Shown: positions 9,801 to 17,898 of the stretch, in pieces
How positions within the stretch are numbered: the stretch's first letter is position 1
Layout: each line of letters opens with the position of its first letter
Assembly (NCBI GenBank): GCA_014379405.1
Contig: JACMLU010000018.1
Coordinates: 186,001-250,000, forward strand
Direction of reading: 5' to 3'
Length of the DNA: 64,000 nt
Source: Flavobacterium sp.
GTDB taxonomy: Bacteria > Bacteroidota > Bacteroidia > Flavobacteriales > Flavobacteriaceae
Notes under the pieces: generated by a model
The model's database searches: none
The model's input: only the letters and a program-made list of their open reading frames with translations
What the model was told of the DNA's origin: nothing
Made by a program: the position numbers and the translations under genes

Positions 9801-10981
9801 TTGGATTTAGTTATGTACAAAATGCGGGTCCATCTCCTGCACAGTCATTTAATGTTCTTGGAAGTTCACTTGTAGGAAATATAGCTATTAATGCACCGGC
9901 CAACTTTGAAATATCTCAAAATGCAGGCACCACTTATAGTTCTTCAATTACTCTAGCGCCAGTTGATGGAGTTGTCACAAGCACTCCAATCCTAGTGAGA
10001 TTGAAATCAGGATTATCTATTGGAGTAAAAAATGAAATCATTACAATAGCATCCCAAAACACATCAAATAGTGAAATTACTTTGAGCGGTGAAGTAACTC
10101 CAGAACCTATATTTAAAAAATATGACTTTACTAATGATGTTTCCTCTACAACTGCAACAACTCCTCCAGCTATAAATGCAACCATTGGAGCAGGCAACAC
10201 TGCTACAGCTGGTGTGGTTTCTTACACGGATGTCAATAACTTAACCAGTAATGTGCTTAAACCTTATGGTGTAGGGCAAAAAAGTTCCACAGGAGTTGTA
10301 AATTTAAATGCATTTTCTGATTCTGGCACCGATTATTCAGTTACATGGAAAGAATATATAGGTTCCGATACATCAACATACAAAGTAGGGGTTTTACTTA
10401 GAGGTGACAATACTAAAGTAGGAGATGCAACAACAGGTTATGTACAAGGAATCAAGCAAGGGTATCTTTTCATAATCTATAATACAGGTACCTCATCTGA
10501 GTTTAGAATTTATCAGTCGACATCTAGTGGCTTAAATATCTTAACAAATACTGCAGTAGGAACTTTGGATCCAGCTTCCAAACAACCTATATGGTACAGA
10601 GCATCAGTTTCTGGAACCACAATAACCACTCTAAAATTTGAATATTCAACTGATGGAACCAATTGGAAGACAGGAGCTACAGTTACTGACAACAATTCCA
10701 CATATGCATCAGGATCCACTCAAATTGTTTGGGGACTTGCAGTTAACAGCCTTGATTTTTATATGGACGACATATCCTTTTCTGGATTTGATACCAATTC
10801 TAAAACTTTGGGGATTGATGAAATCAAACAAAATCCAGATGCATTTGTAATATTTACTCAATACTTTAATATATTGGGGCAAAGATTGTCCAACATTGAA
10901 AATGTATCAGGTTTCATTATCATAAAAATGATTATGTCCGATGGAACCATTGAAACAAAGAAAATTTATAAAAAATATTAA
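6899..10981 (+). CDS. Multidomain GH98 glycoside hydrolase with CBM, repeated modules and T9SS-like tail
   Basis: 1360 residues. Signal peptide (hydrophobic LNLLLFIFVLQ, cleavage near ANAQ). Residues about 34-590 resemble GH98: RRPISPNSPMWLVHIDTW, then IRPYVVMNISLSISHD, NQMWVMIQPSSGGYSQF and FIGFNYAEQFWGF. GH98 members are endo-acting: blood-group endo-beta-galactosidases or endo-xylanases on substituted glucuronoarabinoxylan. About 606-740 is a CBM6/35-like domain (YEAEHFDYKS to VFDNIVFTQ). Two homologous concanavalin-like modules follow at about 743-957 and 1069-1296, each ending in a W-M/Y-M-DDI strand. They are separated by an Ig-like module (960-1068) of a kind common in secreted flavobacterial proteins. 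The last 55 residues look like a T9SS type A sorting domain with a basic KKIYKKY end. Likely secreted or surface-bound; a xylan substrate is inferred from neighbours. Confidence 0.82.
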   Translation: MIMNNFTLKHFFKLVLNLLLFIFVLQANAQNAALRRPISPNSPMWLVHIDTWNYADPQKIIDLIPLDIRPYVVMNISLSISHDVATSQFKVAEYGYEIAKSWIRICAENQMWVMIQPSSGGYSQFSDSDLSVYEEFYTQYPNFIGFNYAEQFWGFGDANDPLSPSWKTRMSHFANLLKLSNQYGGYLSVSWCGNQWSPSINPIAMLKLNPSFATACKNYTENFILSEKYTQQAYQSDMESLCLGSYLSGFSGNYGIRYDDTGWTDTSGVHNNFTMATGGAPHLEHAMLTGQTVIDGPELIWTQCFRETNRIASSNGYTSRNWETFPQFENVSVDLFRKILDGSVRIPTRREVIDRTKVVVINNVNSGTADEIYSSPTTLFNGLYTMDGDGNLLNNKTFFKKSGRYPTIPTVFQLDDTDAKSFQVQVNKSDYNTRWSTISAKTTELNTLFPQEYTGDLYAGRHENGWVVYNPFKTGQTASANIPFKYNTCSSMDLTFSQYTSGVVKETANQLKFYLNNYDNVLDTTLKTDIIKINGSNSEPSFSYQDRANHQTSNITTSWSGGVYTLTVKHNGALDITVDCSGSGTGRLTNYTNASLIEPKIPAVYTGPHQYEAEHFDYKSISKVVTGGQNDPVRNYTGQGYITFGTNATASIRDEIHALRKGTYQLKIKYSAPDVSITSVDLYVNGTKVATPVFAKTADASTWNVYTQNINLNTGNNEIRLDANSFGSGNIVFDNIVFTQNSQNDVYHFTDDVAKTVASTPAAELVTVQSGSAGVVSFTDANNVTSNAFKTYSVGTTNGTAVADLDLFSKTATNYSITWKEYSGTIGGKKGVLLRGTGANGSCTYAEGMKQGYLFIVLNNADGTTTLKPFVAGTTGITEKTNYTSTFTVAPNKPLWFRATAIENKLIFECSLDGINWEGGSQTTFQDNSYTSGSTELVWGLNSNNYNWVMDDITYSSASTSISKFNLIGFSYVQNAGPSPAQSFNVLGSSLVGNIAINAPANFEISQNAGTTYSSSITLAPVDGVVTSTPILVRLKSGLSIGVKNEIITIASQNTSNSEITLSGEVTPEPIFKKYDFTNDVSSTTATTPPAINATIGAGNTATAGVVSYTDVNNLTSNVLKPYGVGQKSSTGVVNLNAFSDSGTDYSVTWKEYIGSDTSTYKVGVLLRGDNTKVGDATTGYVQGIKQGYLFIIYNTGTSSEFRIYQSTSSGLNILTNTAVGTLDPASKQPIWYRASVSGTTITTLKFEYSTDGTNWKTGATVTDNNSTYASGSTQIVWGLAVNSLDFYMDDISFSGFDTNSKTLGIDEIKQNPDAFVIFTQYFNILGQRLSNIENVSGFIIIKMIMSDGTIETKKIYKKY

Positions 10982-11075
10982 GTTTAAAAAATGTTGATAG
11001 AGCAATGTATGGTTGACTTTTACAAACAAAAACCCAATATTTTTTTTACTCATATCAACTAAAAAATGAAAAAAA

Positions 11076-13346
11076 ATGAAATTTAAAATTATAATAATCC
11101 TTATCTGTGTTCAATCTTCTTTTGCTCAAATGCAATCATTCAAATTGCAGCAAGTAAAGCTAACTGATGGAATGTTTAAAAAGGCACAGGATGTTGACCT
11201 AAAATACATTTTGGAACTCAATCCTGATAAACTGCTTGCCCCCTATTTGATTGATGCCGGCTTGCCATTGAAAGCCAAACGATATGGCAACTGGGAAAGT
11301 TCCGGATTAGACGGACATATTGCAGGCCATTATTTGTCAGCTTTAGCTATGATGTATGCAAGTACCGGAAATGCAGAACTCAAAACACGTTTGGATTATA
11401 TGGTTAATGAACTGGCTCTTTGTCAAGCAAAAAACGGCAATGGCTATGTTGGAGGCATTCCGGATGGGAAAGTATTTTGGGAACGTATTCACAAAGGAGA
11501 TATTGATGGAAGTACTTTCGGATTGAATAATACTTGGGTACCCTTTTACAATATTCATAAACTTTTTGCTGGTTTGCGTGATGCATATGAAATCACAAAT
11601 AATCAACAAGCCAAACAAGTTTTGATAGGTTTAGGCGATTGGTTTATTGAACTTATAAAACCACTTTCTACTGAGCAAATTCAACAAGTATTGGATACAG
11701 AACACGGTGGAATCAACGAAACTTTTGCTGATTTATACATAATTACAAAAGACAAGAAATATCTTGATGCTGCCAAAAAACTTTCACATCTTAAAATTTT
11801 AAATCCATTACTAGAAAAGCAAGACAAACTTACAGGGCTTCATGCCAATACTCAAATTCCAAAAGTGATTGGGTTTGAAAAAATCGCCACATTGACGCAT
11901 AATGCTGACTGGGAACATGCGTCAGAATATTTTTGGCAAAATGTAACTCAAACGCGTAGTGTGGCATTTGGAGGGAACAGTGTTCGGGAACATTTTAATC
12001 CGACAAATAACTTCAAAGAAATGCTCAAATCCAATCAAGGACCTGAGACTTGCAATAGCTATAATATGCTTCGTTTGAGTAAAGCATTGTTCTTGGACAA
12101 TAATGATGTGAGTTATCTTGATTATTACGAACGTACACTTTACAACCATATTTTATCAAGTCAACATCCCGAGAAAGGAGGTTTTGTATATTTTACACCC
12201 ATCCGCCCAAATCATTATAGAGTCTATTCACAACCCGAAACCAGTATGTGGTGTTGCGTGGGTTCTGGTATAGAAAATCATACTAAATATGGAGAATTGA
12301 TTTATAGCCATTCTGAAAAAGATGTTTTTGTGAATCTTTTTATCCCTTCTGAACTCAATTGGAAAGAAAAAGGACTGCAATTGATACAGAAAAACAATTT
12401 TCCAAACGAAAATACCACCGAACTGATATTGAAACTGACCAAAAACCAGACTTTTTCTCTGAATATTCGTTATCCAAAGTGGGCTGAGAGTATCAAAGTC
12501 TTAGTGAATGGAAAGGCAGAACTAGTCAAAGCAAATCCTTCACAGTATATCAATTTAAGTAGAAACTGGAAAAATGGAGATAAAATTTCTGTCCAATTTA
12601 CTATGAAAACTAAATTAGAATATCTTCCTGATGGTTCTAATTGGGCAGCTTTTGTACGTGGACCAATCGTTTTGGCTGCCAAAACTTCTACTACGGATTT
12701 AAAGGGACTTTTTGCTGATGATGGCCGAATGGGGCACGAAACCAGAGGAAAATTGTATCCTATTAATGATGCCTATGCCTTGGTTGATGATTCTAAAAAC
12801 TATGTATCAAAATTGCAACCTATTGACAATATGAACTTCAAGATGGATTCATTGCTGCTTCAACCATTCTATCAGATTCACGACGCACGTTATCAAATGT
12901 ATTTTCAGACTTTCACCAATAATGAATACATAAACCAAAAAGAAAATCAAAAACAACAAGAAGCTGCACTTTTAGCTCTTGAAGCTATCACTGTAGATAA
13001 AATAAACTGCGGCGAACAACAACCCGAGGTGGATCATCAATACAAAGGCGAACAAAGCAATTCTGGTTATGATGACGAAAAGTTTTGGCGAAGCACACGT
13101 TCTTATATTTCCTATCAGCTGCAAAACAAAAACAAGGCTGGTAAATATATTGAAATCAGTACTTTGAATGATATTAAGCCTGAAAATTTTGAGATTACAA
13201 TCAATGGTAATGAAGCTAAAATAAGCACTATAGAAGGTAAAACAATCAAAATTCAAATACCAGAGCAAGAAAACTTTCAATTAAAAATTACTGCTAAAAA
13301 TAAAATACCGACACCTCGATTTTATCAAATTAGAATTTTAAAATAA
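11076..13346 (+). CDS. GH127/GH146-type beta-L-arabinofuranosidase (DUF1680 family)
   Basis: 756 residues with a signal peptide (KIIIILICVQSSFA). The alpha/alpha-barrel core opens at QVKLTDGMFKKAQDVDLKYI and contains SSGLDGHIAGHYLSALAMMY. The zinc/thiolate site of the family is present: Glu324 and Cys326 in GPETCNSYN, and Cys393-Cys394 in MWCCVGSGIENH. In characterised GH127 members the equivalent first Cys of the CC pair is the nucleophile. C-terminal beta domains follow from about residue 470. The enzyme removes beta-L-arabinofuranose, found in arabinan side chains and some arabinosylated glycoproteins. Length fits the GH146-like Bacteroides proteins; separating GH127 from GH146 needs an alignment. 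It lies 94 bp behind the GH98 gene and 12 bp before a GH43 gene. Confidence 0.88.
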   Translation: MKFKIIIILICVQSSFAQMQSFKLQQVKLTDGMFKKAQDVDLKYILELNPDKLLAPYLIDAGLPLKAKRYGNWESSGLDGHIAGHYLSALAMMYASTGNAELKTRLDYMVNELALCQAKNGNGYVGGIPDGKVFWERIHKGDIDGSTFGLNNTWVPFYNIHKLFAGLRDAYEITNNQQAKQVLIGLGDWFIELIKPLSTEQIQQVLDTEHGGINETFADLYIITKDKKYLDAAKKLSHLKILNPLLEKQDKLTGLHANTQIPKVIGFEKIATLTHNADWEHASEYFWQNVTQTRSVAFGGNSVREHFNPTNNFKEMLKSNQGPETCNSYNMLRLSKALFLDNNDVSYLDYYERTLYNHILSSQHPEKGGFVYFTPIRPNHYRVYSQPETSMWCCVGSGIENHTKYGELIYSHSEKDVFVNLFIPSELNWKEKGLQLIQKNNFPNENTTELILKLTKNQTFSLNIRYPKWAESIKVLVNGKAELVKANPSQYINLSRNWKNGDKISVQFTMKTKLEYLPDGSNWAAFVRGPIVLAAKTSTTDLKGLFADDGRMGHETRGKLYPINDAYALVDDSKNYVSKLQPIDNMNFKMDSLLLQPFYQIHDARYQMYFQTFTNNEYINQKENQKQQEAALLALEAITVDKINCGEQQPEVDHQYKGEQSNSGYDDEKFWRSTRSYISYQLQNKNKAGKYIEISTLNDIKPENFEITINGNEAKISTIEGKTIKIQIPEQENFQLKITAKNKIPTPRFYQIRILK

Positions 13347-13358
13347 TCAGAAAGACAA

Positions 13359-14711
13359 ATGAAAAAACAAAAATCCCACTGGATGGTATCATCAATTTTT
13401 ATGTGTTTTTCTTTTATTGGAATTGCCCAAAATCCAATAATAAGAAATCAATACTCCGCCGATCCATCGGCAAGAGTGTTTGGGAATAGGGTTTATGTAT
13501 ATCCATCGCATGACATATTAGCCACAGTAGGAAAAGGCCGCAAGGATTGGTTTTGTATGGAAGATTATCATGTTTTTTCTTCTGACAATCTCACTGATTG
13601 GACAGATCACGGCATAATAATTCAACAAAACAAAGTACCTTGGGTTCGCCCAGAAAGTTATAGTATGTGGGCTCCAGACTGCCTAGAACGAGATGGTAAA
13701 TATTATTTTTATTTTCCATCTACTCCAAAGGATACCATTTCCTACGGCAAAGGATTTTCCATTGGCGTGGCAATTGCCGATAAACCCTCAGGTCCATTTA
13801 TACCTCAAACTAGCCCTATAAAAGGAGTAAGAGGAATTGACCCCAATGTTTTTATTGATAAAGATGGACAAGCTTATTTGTATTGGTCTTCTCGAGATCT
13901 TTTTGGCGCAAAGCTGAAAAAGAACATGCTCGAACTGGATTCCGAAGTTAAAACATTAGGAAATTTACCTACCAAAGGGTTGAAAGAAGGGCCTTATGTT
14001 TTTGAACGAAAAGGTATTTATTATATGACTTATCCTCACGTCGAAAATAAAATTGAGCGTTTAGAATATGCAATGAGTGATAATCCACTGGGGCCATTTA
14101 CAGTTATGGGCACAATCATGGATGAATCACCAACGGGTTGCTGGACAAATCATCATTCCATCATAGAATTCAAAAACCAATGGTATCTGTTCTACCATCA
14201 CAATGATTACTCTCCTACATTTGACAAAGCCAGATCGGTAAGAGCCGATAGTTTATCTTTTAATTCTGATGGTACTATCATAAAGGTGATTCCAACTTTA
14301 AGAGGCATCGGTGTTAGCAGTGCTGTAAAAGAAATCCAGATTGACAGGTACAGCAAAATTAGCGAAAAAGGCACATCAATCGCTTTTGTTGATGCACTTG
14401 ATAATTTTAAAGGCTGGAAAACAGTATTAAGCAACTCAGGTGCTTGGGTACAATACAACACGGTTGATTTTGGCAAAAATCCATTAAAAACGATTGTTGT
14501 AAAAGCTTTGTCTGCTACGGGCGGCACTTTACAAATACGGACTAATGGACTAAATGGAGTTTTAATTTCCGAAGTCAAAATTCCTGAAAGCACTAGTTGG
14601 CAGAATATAAAAGTTCCGGTTAAAAAGTTTGAAAAAGGCATTCAGAACTTGTATATACTATTGAAAGAAAGCAATAAACAAGTGGAAGTTGACTGGATAA
14701 GTTTTGAATAA
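13359..14711 (+). CDS. GH43 glycosidase with C-terminal CBM6
   Basis: 450 residues. The N-terminus has a signal peptide ending near FIGIAQ. The propeller spans about residues 25-320: base Asp in NQYSADPSARVFGNRVYVYP, Asp in GIDPNVFIDKDGQAYLYW, acid Glu in LKEGPYVFERKGIYY. Residues about 325-450 form a CBM6-like jelly roll ending in VEVDWISFE. The layout matches the partial gene at the window start. Predicted periplasmic or surface arabinofuranosidase/xylosidase. Last gene of the GH98-GH127/146-GH43 unit; a strong terminator follows. Confidence 0.9.
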   Translation: MKKQKSHWMVSSIFMCFSFIGIAQNPIIRNQYSADPSARVFGNRVYVYPSHDILATVGKGRKDWFCMEDYHVFSSDNLTDWTDHGIIIQQNKVPWVRPESYSMWAPDCLERDGKYYFYFPSTPKDTISYGKGFSIGVAIADKPSGPFIPQTSPIKGVRGIDPNVFIDKDGQAYLYWSSRDLFGAKLKKNMLELDSEVKTLGNLPTKGLKEGPYVFERKGIYYMTYPHVENKIERLEYAMSDNPLGPFTVMGTIMDESPTGCWTNHHSIIEFKNQWYLFYHHNDYSPTFDKARSVRADSLSFNSDGTIIKVIPTLRGIGVSSAVKEIQIDRYSKISEKGTSIAFVDALDNFKGWKTVLSNSGAWVQYNTVDFGKNPLKTIVVKALSATGGTLQIRTNGLNGVLISEVKIPESTSWQNIKVPVKKFEKGIQNLYILLKESNKQVEVDWISFE

Positions 14712-14783
14712 TTTGAAAAGACTTAAGGGATTCCTCCAGTTTTAACATACAGCAACTACAACAATCCAGTTTTTACCCCATAA

Positions 14784-14828
14784 AAAAAGTGTGAAACCAA
14801 ACGAGTTTAGTTTCACACTTTTTAAATA
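14784..14828. terminator. Bidirectional terminator between the GH43 and symporter genes
   Basis: A perfect 14-bp stem (14784-14797 with 14810-14823) with a T-run on one side and an A-run on the other lies between two converging genes, so it can end transcription from both. Confidence 0.85.
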
Positions 14829-14853
14829 AAGCAAGATTATTAAATGCTGATTT

Positions 14854-16539
14854 TTACCAAAACTTAATATACAAAGCAGCAATAATCAACAATGTGATTA
14901 CAATCATTACTGTAGTTTGAGGTTTTATCTTGAACATTTCAGTATCCAATTCGAATGCTTTTGGATTTACTTTTGGTCCTGCAAAACTCACTCCTATCAT
15001 CAACAACATAGTAAAGAAAAATGACAATCCCATACAAATATGGAAAGGTATTTCGTAACCACCATTTCCATTAGGCCAAGCCGTATATAACAAAGTTTCG
15101 TTTCCTAATATTGCTGGTGCAAATTCGTTAAAGAAAACTGACAATACAAACCCGGAAATAACCCCAACAATCGCAGCTGTTCCAGTTGTTCTTTTCCAGA
15201 ACATCCCAAGTATAAACATGGCAAATACACCAGGACTAATGAAACCAGTATATTTTTGAATGTATGTAAATCCACCTACACCACCAATCCCAAGAACATC
15301 ATTCCATGTAAACATTACTGCAAGAAGCATCGCTGCAAAAACGGCATATCTTCCTATGTTTACCTGACTTCTGTCGGTAGCATCTTTTTGAATGTATTTT
15401 TTGTGAACATCCAAAGTATAAATGGTTGAAATACTGTTTACTTTTCCAGCCAATGAAGCTACAATAGCAGCAGTCAATGCTGCAACAGACAATCCTTTCA
15501 AACCTGTAGGCAAGAAAGTCAATACAGCTGAATATGCTCCATCTTTTCCACCAACCAATTGAGGTAAATGTCCGTTTTCATATAAAACAAAAGCTGCAAT
15601 ACCAGGCAACATTACAATTACCGGCATTAATAATTTCAAGAAACCTGCAAACAAAATACCTGTTCTGGCTGTTTGTAAATCAGCTCCCAAAGCTCTTTGT
15701 GTGATGTATTGGTTACAACCCCAATAGTTCAAATTGATAATCCAAATACCTGCCAAATAAGACAACATTCCTGGAAAAGTAAGGTATTTATTGATTTCCA
15801 ATTGCGAAGATGTAGCCGTTGGTCTTGGTATAATCATTTTGAAATGTTCTGGAGCTTCTTTCATCAATACTTTGAAACCAGCGATGGCATTCTCACCAAC
15901 ACCAAAATATTGTCCAACAGTAGTTAAAGCGATATAAGTGGTTACCAAACCTCCAATGATTAGAACCGCCACCTGAATTACATCGGTGTAAGCCACCACT
16001 TTCATTCCTCCTAGAGAAATTAGCAACGCAAAAACAGCAAGACCAATCATAATAGTATGAAGATATTCTCCTCCGGCCAATCCGTTAATGGCAACAGCTC
16101 CCAAATATAAAATAGAAGTCAAGTTCACAAAAACATATAAAAACAACCAAAAAACTGCCATAATCAAAGCAGTAGACTCATTATACCTCGTTTTCAAAAA
16201 CTGAGGCATGGTATAAATCTTGTTTTTTAAATAAACAGGAATAAACCAAATCGCAATGATAATCAATGCAATGGCGGCAACCCACTCGTATGCAGCAACT
16301 GCAATTCCTAAAAAGAATCCTTCACCACTCATTCCGATAAATTGCTCTGCCGAAATATTAGAAGCGATCAAGGAGGCACCAATAGCCCACCATGTCAATG
16401 TTCCTTCTGCCAAAAAGTACGCTTTGGCGTCGTGTTCGTTTTTTTCACGTTTTCGATAAATAGTATATCCATAAACGGATACCACTATAAAATAGATAAT
16501 GAATACTGCATAATCTGCAAATGCAAGGTTCTGGTTCAT
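14854..16539 (-). CDS. Sodium:sugar symporter, SSS/SGLT family
   Basis: 561 residues with about 14 hydrophobic helices: an inner-membrane carrier of the solute:sodium symporter family. Characteristic segments are FADYAVFIIYFIVVSVYGY at the N-terminus, GMSGEGFFLGIAVAAYEW, VNSISTIYTLDVHKKYIQ (the conserved sodium-site region) and GVFAMFILGMFWKR. The close SGLT/GalP resemblance points to a monosaccharide substrate. Genomic context is split: galT and galK follow on the same strand, which suggests galactose. A candidate AraR box (16775-16793) lies in its promoter, and Bacteroides AraR regulons include such a symporter, which suggests arabinose. Both sugars may be carried. Confidence 0.9.
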   Translation of the reverse strand: MNQNLAFADYAVFIIYFIVVSVYGYTIYRKREKNEHDAKAYFLAEGTLTWWAIGASLIASNISAEQFIGMSGEGFFLGIAVAAYEWVAAIALIIIAIWFIPVYLKNKIYTMPQFLKTRYNESTALIMAVFWLFLYVFVNLTSILYLGAVAINGLAGGEYLHTIMIGLAVFALLISLGGMKVVAYTDVIQVAVLIIGGLVTTYIALTTVGQYFGVGENAIAGFKVLMKEAPEHFKMIIPRPTATSSQLEINKYLTFPGMLSYLAGIWIINLNYWGCNQYITQRALGADLQTARTGILFAGFLKLLMPVIVMLPGIAAFVLYENGHLPQLVGGKDGAYSAVLTFLPTGLKGLSVAALTAAIVASLAGKVNSISTIYTLDVHKKYIQKDATDRSQVNIGRYAVFAAMLLAVMFTWNDVLGIGGVGGFTYIQKYTGFISPGVFAMFILGMFWKRTTGTAAIVGVISGFVLSVFFNEFAPAILGNETLLYTAWPNGNGGYEIPFHICMGLSFFFTMLLMIGVSFAGPKVNPKAFELDTEMFKIKPQTTVMIVITLLIIAALYIKFW

Positions 16540-16737
16540 AAGTAATTTGGTTTTTTAGAAATTAATATAAATGTAATGAGGTTATTATTGTTTGTTTTTA
16601 AATAAGCTCTTTTTGGTCAATTCTTATAGAAACTACATGAATATATTTTCATAAAACAATGTAATTTCATCATAGAATTAGCTTTAAAATAGCATATCTG
16701 TTTTATTTTAATTAGTTTTTTATGAATTTATCGAAGC

Positions 16738-16745
16738 CAAATGTA
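16738..16745 (-). promoter_or_regulatory. -7 promoter core for the symporter gene
   Basis: On the minus strand TACATTTG matches TAnnTTTG exactly. It lies about 200 bp upstream of the symporter ATG and about 30 bp downstream of the AraR-like box. A -33 TTG at the usual distance is not visible. The rest of the 303-bp gap (16540-16842) shows nothing recognisable. Confidence 0.4.
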
Positions 16746-16774
16746 AAATAAAAAATTTTATTTACATCATTTAC

Positions 16775-16793
16775 AAATGTGTTTTTTACATTT
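16775..16793. promoter_or_regulatory. Candidate AraR operator upstream of the symporter gene
   Basis: AAATGT-GTTTTTT-ACATTT is a perfect 6-7-6 dyad of the form AARTGT-N7-ACAYTT. It sits upstream of the -7 core at 16738-16745, in the region between the symporter start and the end of galT. Confidence 0.6.
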
Positions 16794-16842
16794 ATAATTA
16801 TATTGCAAGTTAAATCGTAAAAAAGAACCCGAAACTCTCTAT

Positions 16843-17895
16843 TTACAGCTTGATTTTATAATGAACATCTGATTGCGATCTTAAAACTTCAGCACTTTTT
16901 TCAGGCGTGATGTCTCTTTGAGATTCGCCCATCATTTCGTAACCCACCATAAATTTTTTCACGGTAGCCGAACGCAACAATGGTGGATAAAAATGCATGT
17001 GAAAATGCCATTCTGGATGCAATTCACCGTCTGTTGGCGATTGATGAATTCCTGAAGAATACGGGAACGAAGTTTCAAAAACGTTATCATACTTTGTTGT
17101 CAATTGCTTTAAAGTCAGGGCAAAGTCACTCACTTCATCCTCCGTGAAATCAGTTATTTTATTGACATTTCTTTTACTGACAATCATCGTTTCGAAAGGC
17201 CAAATAGCCCAAAAAGGAACCAATGCAACAAAATGTTCATTTTCGACTACGATACGTTCCTGCAATTTTAATTCTTCTTGCACATAATCTTGCAAAAGTG
17301 TTCTCTTGTACTTGTCAAAATAAGCTTTCAAGTTAGTTTGAGTTTTCTCTACCTCAGTTGGCAAAGACGATTGTGCCCAAATTTGCCCGTGAGGATGTGG
17401 ATTGCTACAACCCATAACACTACCTTTATTTTCAAATATCTGCACGTGATTGATGTAATCAACAGCACCTAAATCTGTATATTCTTTTTGCCAAGTATGA
17501 ACGATGTTTTCAATTCCTGAAACTTCCATTTGAGGCAAAGTCAAATCGTGTCTAGGCGAAAAGCATACTACTCTAGAAATCCCTCTTTCGGGTTTTGCTT
17601 TGAAAAAAGTTTCTTTTATATCATCTTCAAAAGCAATTTCTTCCTGTTTCAAAGCCGCAAAATCATTTTCGAAAACAAAAGCATTTTCATAAGTCGGATT
17701 AACCTCTCCGTTGATACGTGCATTTCCAGGACACAAATAACAGCTCGGGTCATATTGAGGTAAATCATTTGAAATTACTGCTTCATTTTGCCCTTGCCAA
17801 GGACGTTTGGAACGATGCGGTGAAACCAATACCCATTCGTTGATTAAAGGGTTGTAACGTCTGTGCGGATCTTCGTTGATATCAAAATTTTTCAT
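16843..17895 (-). CDS. galT: Galactose-1-phosphate uridylyltransferase
   Basis: 350 residues, cytoplasmic. Transfers UMP from UDP-glucose to galactose 1-phosphate in the Leloir pathway. Diagnostic features are HRRYNPLINEWVLVSPHRSKRPWQGQ at the start (quoted here only as the family opening), a zinc-type SCYLCPGN, and the active-site HPHGQ near residues 165-169, whose second His carries the uridylyl group. The C-terminal WHFHMHFYPP metal/structural segment is present. Length is normal for GalT. It begins 3 bp after galK on the same strand, so the two form an operon read from the galK side. Confidence 0.97.
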   Translation of the reverse strand: MKNFDINEDPHRRYNPLINEWVLVSPHRSKRPWQGQNEAVISNDLPQYDPSCYLCPGNARINGEVNPTYENAFVFENDFAALKQEEIAFEDDIKETFFKAKPERGISRVVCFSPRHDLTLPQMEVSGIENIVHTWQKEYTDLGAVDYINHVQIFENKGSVMGCSNPHPHGQIWAQSSLPTEVEKTQTNLKAYFDKYKRTLLQDYVQEELKLQERIVVENEHFVALVPFWAIWPFETMIVSKRNVNKITDFTEDEVSDFALTLKQLTTKYDNVFETSFPYSSGIHQSPTDGELHPEWHFHMHFYPPLLRSATVKKFMVGYEMMGESQRDITPEKSAEVLRSQSDVHYKIKL

Positions 17896-17898
17896 TTT

